A DNA stretch of 64,000 bases from Lunularia cruciata. Taxonomy: Eukaryota; Streptophyta; Marchantiopsida; Lunulariales; Lunulariaceae. Both the position numbers and the translations under genes were made by a program. The DNA is taken from contig OX419756.1 in the NCBI GenBank assembly GCA_948567375.1, positions 30,048,552 through 30,112,551 of the forward strand. Reading direction: 5' to 3'. Below are positions 34,884-42,532 of the stretch, in pieces; within the stretch, counting starts at the first letter, position 1, and every line of letters starts with the position of its first letter. The notes under the pieces are model-generated. The model saw only the letters and a program-made list of their open reading frames with translations, was not told the origin of the DNA and did no database searches.

Positions 34884-35258
34884 TCACTCATCTACATGTG
34901 CCTCCTTCCAAAAATCCAGATAAAAGTGCAAGCGCATTTGATTTTGTTCTTCCAAAGTCAGCAAGTTCAACCCAAAATAAAAAGGCGCTGCCAAGGGCAC
35001 AAAATAATGCGGTGGCATATCCATTCTCCATCCCAAAATCATCTGCTCCACTCTTTGATGCAAACATTTTGCCCAATCTATTGCCTCCCCTGCAAACATT
35101 TGGTGAAAGAACACCGCCTGTTGCATAATAACATTGGTGGTTTGCTCTGGCTTGAACATTGCTATCATTGCGCTTACTATCCCCCTCCACTTGGGGTCCC
35201 TATAATTGTCCACCCTGTACCCATTCATAGTGAGAGGTTGATTGAACGACTTCCTCAC
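34884..35258 (-). CDS. LTR-encoded protein, N-terminal domain part 2 (124 residues)
   Basis: It reads SFNQPLTMNGYRVDNYRDPK, then IVSAMIAMFKPEQTTNVIMQ, AVFFHQMFAGEAIDWAKC, PPHYFVPLAAPFYFG, and ends in FWKEAHVDE. It matches 2A 9620-9909 with the same aromatic positions. It has no family I recognise. It is separated by a frame change from 35337-35597. The predicted helical, aromatic-rich character could fit a folded domain that binds another protein, but this is only an inference. Confidence 0.55.
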   Translation of the reverse strand: MRKSFNQPLTMNGYRVDNYRDPKWRGIVSAMIAMFKPEQTTNVIMQQAVFFHQMFAGEAIDWAKCLHQRVEQMILGWRMDMPPHYFVPLAAPFYFGLNLLTLEEQNQMRLHFYLDFWKEAHVDE

Positions 35259-35336
35259 TTTGGCTGTCTCTGTTGAAGCCTCACACTTCCGATAGAAGGT
35301 GGTCCTTCCTACCTCTCCTACCTCTCTTTCCCAAAA

Positions 35337-35597
35337 CTACTCTCCAACCTGCCTCCATCCATCAAGCGGGGTTCCCTCTCTTCCCTTCGTGCTTTGGTCC
35401 ATCCTTGCAATTTCTACCATGAAACCTAGAAAACTAAAGTTCCAGTTCCAGGCCAGGAACGTGATACGAAGTCTTGTCAAGACTTCAATCCGCGCTATCA
35501 CTTCTAATCTATGAATTGCAAGTCCCCTCACCGCACTCTGCTTACTCACTTTTGGGGTCATCGTGTGCTTCCTCACCTTCTTCTTGTGGAAGATCAT
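35337..35597 (-). CDS. LTR-encoded protein, N-terminal domain part 1 (86 residues)
   Basis: It contains MTPKVSKQSAVRGLAIHRLE (ATG at 35561), then RIEVLTRLRITFLAWNWNFS and an EGTPLDGWRQVGE end. Equivalent text is in 2A (about 9318-9500) and 2B (about 31055-31150), where the ATG context ATGGCCCCAAAAGTGAG is seen. The ATG at 35561 is therefore the likely start of the LTR gene, roughly 550 bp inside the LTR. Confidence 0.55.
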   Translation of the reverse strand: MIFHKKKVRKHTMTPKVSKQSAVRGLAIHRLEVIARIEVLTRLRITFLAWNWNFSFLGFMVEIARMDQSTKGREGTPLDGWRQVGE

Positions 35598-36111
35598 TCC
35601 TAGATCCTAACCCACTCCTCTTCCTACTGATTTGCAATTTGCATTACTTTGGGTCAACTCTGAATAGGAACCGGGTAGTCACTAGACATTGCTCTACTTA
35701 CTCGCACAACTTGTAATTTTATAGTCTTTCTATGATTGGTCATTCTTAAGTTGCTCCTCCTCTCTTGTCTCTGAGTTAGTAAAATTGTTTCCTCTCACTA
35801 TCAAGAAGTTCTTGATCCCGAGTTCATTACTTTCTTCCCGCGTACTTTCTTGATTGGGCCAACTCTAAAGAAGTTTTTTACAGATTCTTCTGATCCGCTA
35901 ATGCCGCCCGATACAAAGTCTCTTCTTCTTTATCTGTGTCTTTGGGTCTTTGGGTCTTTGGGTCTTGACCCAAGGTCAACTTTGGGTTTTACTTCAAACT
36001 CCCGCTTCTTCTTATTTCTTCCCCAGTTAGCCCTCTTTAGGCTCTATCCACATACTTCTTCTTCCAATTTTCCTAAAACTATCCAAAAAAAATTAATTTG
36101 TGAGTACCACA

Positions 36112-36123
36112 TACCCCCTCCTC
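36112..36123 (-). other. Polypurine tract of element 2C
   Basis: On the minus strand GAGGAGGGGGTA sits between the end of integrase (GCTCACATTTGA) and the LTR start TGTGGTACTCAC. Confidence 0.7.
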
Positions 36124-36125
36124 AA

Positions 36126-37405
36126 ATGTGAGCATCCCCGTGAACATCGACAACCGGTTCTTTATACAAAGTCGGGTCCATGGTCCAATATTTTCTAACC
36201 TTCCACCCATTTACTCGAGTGGCAAAAGGATGCCTTCCAGGTCTGCTAGGTGAATAGAGCCATTGGCATATATGTGCATAACACAGTATGGCACCATCTA
36301 CCGCAAATGAAGTTTCCCTGGAAAAAATATGCGGTGATTGTCATATAACAACACCAAGTCACCTTCCTGAACAACCACATGCTTGATTCTCTTATTGTGC
36401 CTGACTTTATGTTGTCCTTGGACTTCCTTTGTGGGTTGCATTGCACCGTCCCTTTTCTCTTCTAACCACATTAGTTGATGGATCCAAAGATCCTGGCTTT
36501 CTTTCTTTGACAATCACTCTTCGCAAAGAATCCGATAGGTCAGTACTTCAAATTCAACTGGTAGTATGGGATGCAATCCGTATGTCAGGAAATAAGGAGT
36601 TTGCTTGGTAGAAATCTTTTCAGTTGTTCTATATGCACACAAAGCTGTAGGTAACTTTGTGTCCCAATCGTAGGCATAACTGACTGTCACCTTATTCAAA
36701 AATTTTGCACAACAATCCATTGGCCTTCTCCGTGAGTCCATTCGCTTTTGGGTTGTAAGGCGTGGTCTTCCAATGTTTAATTTGGAAGTACTTGGTTAAT
36801 GCTTCCACCATTGAGTTCAAAAAATGAGTTCCCTGATCACTGACCAATTCCAGAGGACACCAGCAACGGGAAATGATGTTTTGGAAGAAAAATTCTGCAA
36901 CTATTTCCGCATCATCTCCTCGTGTTGCCTCTGCTTCTACCATCTTGGTTGCATAATCAGTGCATACCAAGATGTATCTCTTCCTTGTGACTCTAGGCAC
37001 TGGTTGAATGGGACACACAAAATCAATACCCTATTTCTCAAATGGAGCCAATGGAAAATTTGGTTTCAAAGGCCACTAGGAAGTCACCGTCGGTTTCCCT
37101 ATTTTTTGATAGGCATCACAACTTCAAATATGGGCATAAGTATCTTTATACATTGTAGGCCACCAATACCCTGCTGAAAGGATTTTCTTCACCGTATTTT
37201 TCAGGGCATAGTGTCCTCCTGATACTTTAGAGTGTAAGGATTCAATGACTCCTCCAACTTTGTATGCCTCCAAACATCTCCGAAGTACTTCATCTTTGCC
37301 CATCTTAAACAAAATGTTGTGTTTTAATTGGTATGGTCCCACCTTCCGGAGGAAGACTGCACTCTGCTCCGGGTCCAGCCCCTCAGGACAATGACATGTA
37401 TGCAT
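36126..37405 (-). pseudogene. Integrase of element 2C
   Basis: The pieces are 37405-37124 (GPYQLKHNILFKMGKDEVLR, zinc region start YKVGGVIESLHSKVSGGHYA), 37018-36692 (core: ILVCTDYATKMVEAEATRGD, LELVSDQGTHFLNSM with the second Asp, and NPKANGLTEKANGLLCKI with the Glu), 36741-36514 (KISTKQTPYFLTYGLHPILP) and 36513-36298 (C-terminal basic part). The first Asp region is interrupted by a stop (KG*GIDFVCPIQ near 37020-37040). Frames are joined by single indels. It is recognisable but inactive as written. Confidence 0.82.
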
Positions 37406-37745
37406 ATAGTGATATTCGGCCGCATACCTTGTACTTAATAGCCATCAGATGATATAGCTCTTCATCAGGAAACCGATCATCGACTTCCAAGTCTTGGTCT
37501 TGAGTTTCTAACCTAGATAAGAAGTCCGCATTCAAATGCAAAGCTCCTTTCCTTACTTGTACAATGTATGTGAATTCTTGTAACAACAAGATCCATCTTG
37601 CAATTCCACTAGACAAATCTGCCTTCTTGACCAAATGTTGCAATGCATAATGGTCAACATAGAAGACAAACTTGTATCCCAGCATGTAGTGGTGAAATTT
37701 CTTACAGGCATACACCATTCCAAGTGCTTCTTGTTCAATCATCAA
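37383..37745 (-). CDS. RNase H region of element 2C
   Basis: It reads MIEQEALGMVYACKKFHHYM, then FVFYVDHYALQHLVKKADLS and VRKGALHLNADFLSRLETQD, the RNase H blocks that remove RNA from RNA-DNA hybrids. The first RNase H aspartate lies upstream in VYVDTSSMAIRVVLSQKD (frame 38180-37755). A short break separates the two. Confidence 0.8.
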   Translation of the reverse strand: MMIEQEALGMVYACKKFHHYMLGYKFVFYVDHYALQHLVKKADLSSGIARWILLLQEFTYIVQVRKGALHLNADFLSRLETQDQDLEVDDRFPDEELYHLMAIKYKVCGRISLYAYMSLS

Positions 37746-37754
37746 ATAGTTCTT

Positions 37755-38616
37755 TTATAAGACTGGTAATTGTTGGCTGGCATAATAAACCGGATAGTCC
37801 TTCTTCTTCTTGTCCTTTTGACTTAAGACAACTCTGATTGCCATGGATGAGGTGTCCACATACACATGAAAAGGGACGTCCCAATTTAGGGCCCTCATGA
37901 CTACGGCTTCAACCAGTTTCCGCTTCAATACTTGGAAAGCATCTTCTTGTGCGGCTTCCCACAAGTAGTCTTTGGACTTCTTCAACAGCTTTGTAAGGGG
38001 TGCAACAAGCACCACATAGTTTGACACAAAGTGTTTGTAGTATCTGACATGTCCTAAGAAGGCTCTCAGCTCTTGGATATTCATTGGGGATTCCAAAGCT
38101 GAGATTACTTTAACCTTCTCAACATTGACTTCAATACCTTGGCTTGACACCCGATGCTCCATGAGAATTCCTTCCTTCATTGCAAAGAAGCAATTCTCCG
38201 GGGTGTAATTACAAACCGACTAAATGACATCTTTCAAAAGTTTGGCAAAGGTAATCCAAATGTACATCTCTTTGCCCAAATGCACAAAAATCATCAATGA
38301 AGACTTTCACAAATTTGCATAGAAAATCCTTGAAGATTGCATTCATCATCCATTGGAAAGTAGCAAGAGCATTACACAACCCAAAGGGCATTTGATTGTA
38401 AGAAAAAGTGCCCCAATTGGTGGTGAATGTAGTTTTATCCTTATCCTCTTCTTGGATAGAAACTTGATTGTACCCTAAAAATCCATCGAGAAAATTGTTA
38501 CAAGGGTGACCAGCTACTTGGTCCAAAATTGTATTTGTAAAAGGCAAAGGATGATGATCCTTCCTTGTCATTGCGTTCAACTTGCAAAAATCTTGGCACA
38601 CTCGGATCTTTCCCAT
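37755..38616 (-). pseudogene. RT of element 2C (main part)
   Basis: Frame 38616-38209 holds MGKIRVCQDFCKLNAMTRKD, FLDGFLGYNQVSIQEEDKDK, NQMPFGLCNALATFQWMMNA and the intact catalytic block FIDDFCAFGQ. Frame 38180-37755 continues with SSQGIEVNVEKVKVISALES and ELRAFLGHVRYYKHFVSNY (connection domain). A stop-containing break lies at about 38190-38215. The N-terminal RT part is on the other side of inserted element 1B (46460 upwards). GYNQ and GIEV blocks resemble Athila/Tat-side RTs. Confidence 0.85.
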
Positions 38617-38658
38617 CTTCTTCTCTGGAATGATGACAATGGGAGAAACCTACTCACT

Positions 38659-38662
38659 GCTC
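38659..38662. repeat. 4-bp target site duplication GCTC (element 1B, left)
   Basis: GCTC here and at 46456-46459 flank element 1B. The paralogous uninterrupted site in 2D (ATCTTGAGCAGTGAG, near 62128-62142) contains it once, confirming a 4-bp duplication. Confidence 0.92.
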
Positions 38663-39339
38663 TGTAACACCCATTTGTGCATGTGTGTGGCATTTTGATA
38701 TTTAGCTTGGTATTATAAGTACTTAAGAGATATTATTTATAGAGTTAAAGGATGGTTCTATATTAGTCATGGTTAGCTAAAGTTAGTCATAGCTAAGATA
38801 GAGTGGACCTTACTTTAGAGGAAGTAGAAAAGATGAGCACCACTATTTTGGATTTTAGTGTGTTGACTTGGTATTATTCCTAGGTGTTTGGCTTTGGGGA
38901 AAGAGTTGAGAACTCTTGGGCCCGCAAGCCTTTTTGTTTTGGATTCTTCTTTAGTCCAAGGATAGCCCATGTGAAGGAATCCTTGCTTTAGTGGTTGGGT
39001 CAAGATAAGGGGAATATGCCCATGTGAATGGATATTCCTTTCTACTTTTTGACTTTACTTGACTTTTAGTCTAGTAACTTGAGTTACTACGGTAATTAGT
39101 AACTTTGGTACGTAACTATTTCACAAGTATATAAACAAGGGGTGAGGAGGTACTCATCATCCTTTCATTTGCAACTATCTCTCTCTCATTGAGTTCTCTA
39201 GTGAGCAATGTCTTGAGTCTTGGAGTGTTAGCCTTGGAGGAGTATGATGGAGTTGGGGTTCCTTGCCTTCTTAGTCCATGGTGCGCTACCATAATAGCCA
39301 TCAGAGGTTCATCCTGAGTGAGAGACAGGCCGGCTCACA
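38663..39339 (+). repeat. 5' LTR of element 1B
   Basis: It runs TGTAACACCC to CGGCTCACA, 677 bp. A TATA box (39128-39135) lies in the last third. Apart from about five substitutions it equals the 3' LTR at 45779-46455. Confidence 0.96.
39128..39135 (+). promoter_or_regulatory. TATA box of family 1 LTR (1B 5' LTR)
   Basis: TATATAAA is conserved in the family 1 LTRs (TATATAAAC at 46244 and similar in other copies). It is followed about 30-40 bases later by the likely transcription start region. The assignment is by sequence only. Confidence 0.6.
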
Positions 39340-39343
39340 TTTT

Positions 39344-39360
39344 TGGTTCTGTTGCCGGGA
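39344..39360 (+). other. Primer-binding site of element 1B
   Basis: TGGTTCTGTTGCCGGGA starts 5 bases after the LTR and resembles the tRNA-Asp complement TGGCGCCGTTGCCGGGGA, with differences at positions 4-5 and a C-to-T. 1C has TGGTTCCGTTGCCGAGA (49188-49204). The GTTCC variant is family-wide, so the primer could be a different tRNA. Confidence 0.55.
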
Positions 39361-39380
39361 CCTCTCTAGAAGGCAAGATA

Positions 39381-39503
39381 ATGTTCCGCGTCCAATTCTA
39401 CATTAGGCAAAAGGAGGCTATGAGAGCTCACTTGGAGAGAACATTAGGAGAGGAGAGGGCTGAACTTATGTTAGAGAACAAGATCCATTTTTATACCCTG
39501 TAG
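39381..39503 (+). pseudogene. Leader ORF 1 of element 1B, frameshifted
   Basis: The ATG opens MFRVQFYIRQKEAMRAHLER as in the complete copy at 53019-53189 (minus strand). One missing base after LMLEN shifts the frame and it ends early. It has no recognised domain. Confidence 0.4.
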
Positions 39504-40222
39504 TTCATTATGATGTCTTTGAGGTGATTTTGTACATCTTGTACACATGAGAGGAATTGGAGAGATTGTGTGAGGTGGATTGCAAATTTTGGGGATTAAG
39601 GTGATTTTGGGCAAAATCTCAAGTTTGAGATCTGGACTTGAGATTTCTACACATGATAGCTTGGGTTATCTTTCAGTTAGCACACTTGAAATTATTGTGA
39701 GAGCTTCTATGCGCACTGGGCTAGAATTTTTGAAAGTTGATAGGGTAAAGTGCTCCCGCAACTGCATGCTCTCTGGAAAATTGTACAGAGTCTGTCATTT
39801 CTTCAATTTTCAGTGAATTGTCCTCAAAATTTCCAAGACAATTTAGTCCATTGTATTCCACCTGTTGCCACAAAAATCAGAGAGAGATCGTTTTTGCGCA
39901 AGGCGTTATGAGTTTTTGAAGTGAGGGGGGTGGTTTTCAGACCAAATCTGAAATATGGGTGCTGAATAGAAAGGTGCCTAGGCCAAATGGCTTGATGAAA
40001 AGATCTGAAAGTTTGCAGGGAGGGACGTCCTGGAGTTGTGATCAAGTGTGGAAAATTTCAGAGAACTGTGACATATTGGTTGGGAGATTTGAGGGACATT
40101 GTGAGGAAGGGTCAATTCTGTAGAGTGGAGATCTCATGCATGAGAAGTTTGAGATCAACAAAAAGCACGTTTGAGTGTTTAGATTCATCTTGGGGAACAT
40201 GGAGGGTCATCAAGAGTGAAAA

Positions 40223-40672
40223 TTGAGATTATGCAAGGTTCCCCAAGGGTTTGAGGTGATTTTAGGGGTGGATTTGAGGAAAAGAGAGTTTACAATAGAA
40301 TTTGAAGAGAGTGTTGAGAGGATCCAAAAACCTACACCACCTGGAGGAAAGAGTGAGTCTAAGTGCTTTCTATGTGGAGAGAAGGGACATAAGGCAAGTT
40401 CATGTCCATTGACCTTTGAGAGCAAGAGATTGAGGGAAAGGAGAGGTTTACTTGACTTGGGTTTGCATGTTGGACCTTCTTCACCAAGATTGGGAGGGAG
40501 AAGATCTAAGACCAAGGAGTTGTGTGAGGTTTGTGGAGTTGAAGGACTTCCAAAAGGACATGAGTGTAGTGGAGTAAAAGCACTTTTGGAGACTTTGGTG
40601 AAGGATCTTGGAGAGAGTCTTAGTACAGCTACAGAAATACTACCACCTTCATCAGCTAGTTCTCAAGATTAG
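40223..40672 (+). pseudogene. Upstream zinc-knuckle ORF (leader ORF 2) of element 1B
   Basis: The open stretch encodes the zinc knuckle CFLCGEKGHKASSC (about 40366-40407), the second cluster CEVCGVEGLPKGHEC (about 40525-40570) and a Ser-rich end (LPPSSASSQD) before the stop. Its ancestral ATG (40199, context AACATGGAGGG) is still there, but TGG became TGA at 40217-40219, so translation from that ATG would stop after 6 residues. It is thus probably silenced, although the rest is intact. It sits about 230 bases before gag on the same strand. Confidence 0.6.
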
Positions 40673-41122
40673 TGATGGAGATAATCTTTCAACTTATGGA
40701 TAAACTATCCATGAGAGTTAGATTAATATGCACTCTAGGATTTGATGTTGCTATAGAAATCTTGGAGCAACCTGAACCTTTTGTGTTCCCTAGAGTGGAT
40801 TATTCTCAGATGGTGTTAGTCATCTATATACTCTATTAGTAATAGAGTGAGAGAAAAGAAAAGAGAAAAAGAAAATTGAGAGAAAAGAAAGATAGTGAGG
40901 GGTTAAGATGGGGAAACTTCCGGTTTTCTTTGGCAAGGATGGAGAAGATGTGGAGGCCTTTGTGAGAGACTTCAAGAGAGCTTGCATAGGAAACAATGAG
41001 AGGAGGAAGAATAATGGGCCTCATTATTACCAGATTTCTTTGAGGATGCAGCACTTACATGGTATGAGTCAGAATACCAAAAGAGAGAGAGGAGAGAGGG
41101 GGAAGAGGAGTCTTGGGAGACT

Positions 41123-42523
41123 TTGACTTCAACACTCATTGAGAACTTTCTTCCTGATGAGAGTTATGAGAGATTGATGAGTGAGGTTACATTTCTCAAG
41201 CAAGGAGATGGAGAGAAAGTGAGGGTCTATGTGGAAAGAGTGGAAAAGTTGGAGTCCAGATTTCGCATAGTGTTGAGGAAGGGTGGGGATGATGTGGAGA
41301 CTACAATGATTGGCATAGGGGCCATGCTCACCAAGAATTTTGTGGGAGGATTGAGACCACAAATTAGAAGCAAGGTGAGATATGAGAAACCTTCTTCCAA
41401 GGTTGAAGCTATCAAGATCGCAATTTGTATGGAGGAGAGTTTGGAAGGGGATGAGAGTGATTTGGTGGTGAAGGAGGTTGTGCATCCTCCTCAAGGCTAC
41501 AAGTATGGTGGAACTTCTGATACTTTGGTGACAAGGGTTGCACCACAAGTAGAAGTTGCTCCAGTTCTTGGACCTCCACCAAAAGATCCACTCCAAACCA
41601 TCACAGAACAACTTGCGGATCTCAAGATCAATGTGGTGCAACTATGGGAGAAGAGAGAGGTGGATCAGAATGTAGGGAGAGGGCCTAGGAGTTATGGAAA
41701 CTATCCATATAGAGGAGGCCAACCAGCCAACAATTTCAATGATAGAAATTGTTTTGGTTGTGGAGGAAGAGGCCATATCCAAAGGAATTGCCCAAATTCC
41801 ACTTACCATGGAGGAAGGGGTTATGAGGGAGCCAATAGAGGGAAAGAGGGAGGTAGTGAAACCCAAGGGGCTCCTAATCCCAACAAAGGTAAGGGGATAG
41901 CATACATAGATGTGGTAGAGAGCAAGTATGAGAAGGGAGAGTGCTCAAACTCCAAGGGTCTTAATTTGGAGCTTTTGGCACAAGAGAAGAAGAGAGCTCG
42001 TTTTGCAGAGGATGTTCACTCTTCTCAAGGATTTACTTCAAGCAAGGATACTCCTATATCTACTAGGAGCACTTGCACCTCAACACCATCAACAAAAAAG
42101 ACTCCAAGGAAGAAGTTGGGGATGGAGAACTTCTTGATCTCAAAGCAACAATGGAACTACAATGTGTTGGAGGATGTTGGTAGTCACAAGGCTAACATCA
42201 CAGTGGGCCAATTAATTGCTTTGAACCCTACCTTGAGAAAGGAGCTTAGAGGTGGTTTGAGTTCTACAAGGAGCAAGAAGAAGAAGAAGGCAAAAGTTCC
42301 AGTATCAATGGGGGTGGTGGATGCCAAGCCAGCACCATGCGAAGCTTGTGAATATGCCTCCAAGATTGATGTGAGAGTGAATGGTCACAACATCAAGGAT
42401 GCATTGGTTGATGGAGGATCAGCGGTGAATGCCATGTCAGAAAGGTTGATGAAGAAGTTGGGTATGATACCCTCAAGACCTTCAATATTTGTGGTGAGCA
42501 TGGCAAACAAGCAACAAGTTTGA
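41123..42523 (+). CDS. Gag (C-terminal) and protease segment of element 1B
   Basis: This 466-residue open segment after the gag frameshift contains NFLPDESYERLMSEVTFLKQ, IGIGAMLTKNFVGGLRPQIR, HPPQGYKYGGTSD, the zinc knuckle CFGCGGRGHIQRNC and basic Ser/Thr-rich linkers. The retropepsin block DALVDGGSAVNAMSERLMKK follows near the end. The protease active site is Asp-Gly-Gly rather than the usual Asp-Ser/Thr-Gly; 1A and 1C share this, so it is a family trait. It ends at TGA (42521-42523) within QQVRP of related copies. Confidence 0.88.
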   Translation: MTSTLIENFLPDESYERLMSEVTFLKQGDGEKVRVYVERVEKLESRFRIVLRKGGDDVETTMIGIGAMLTKNFVGGLRPQIRSKVRYEKPSSKVEAIKIAICMEESLEGDESDLVVKEVVHPPQGYKYGGTSDTLVTRVAPQVEVAPVLGPPPKDPLQTITEQLADLKINVVQLWEKREVDQNVGRGPRSYGNYPYRGGQPANNFNDRNCFGCGGRGHIQRNCPNSTYHGGRGYEGANRGKEGGSETQGAPNPNKGKGIAYIDVVESKYEKGECSNSKGLNLELLAQEKKRARFAEDVHSSQGFTSSKDTPISTRSTCTSTPSTKKTPRKKLGMENFLISKQQWNYNVLEDVGSHKANITVGQLIALNPTLRKELRGGLSSTRSKKKKKAKVPVSMGVVDAKPAPCEACEYASKIDVRVNGHNIKDALVDGGSAVNAMSERLMKKLGMIPSRPSIFVVSMANKQQV

Positions 42524-42532
42524 CCAGTAGGG

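Larger units (their letters stand above)
32399..36111 (-). repeat. 3' LTR of element 2C (3.7 kb, complete)
   Basis: On the minus strand it runs from TGTGGTACTCAC after the polypurine tract to GGGTTGTCACA. The ends TGTG...CACA form a short terminal inverted repeat. About 2.4 kb of it is coding (35597-33192, minus strand). The last 0.65 kb (33040-32399) is the part shared with the segments just upstream of the primer sites in 2A and 2D. A threefold 8-bp repeat (TTTGGGTC) is at 35941-35964. Confidence 0.7.

Noticed and set aside
33192-36111. Envelope-like gene after integrase, as in some Athila-type plant elements
   Set aside because: The position would fit, but no signal peptide, transmembrane segment or glycoprotein feature is visible, and the same sequence is also found upstream of the primer site, pointing to an LTR location.
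39116-39301. A 61-residue antisense ORF repeated in seven places (for example 18355, 39116, 46232, 53269, 59463)
   Set aside because: It lies on the antisense strand of the family 1 LTR, and all copies are open because the LTRs are similar. No domain, start context or codon pattern supports translation. A second antisense ORF in the same LTR (for example 38815, 45931) is rejected for the same reason.
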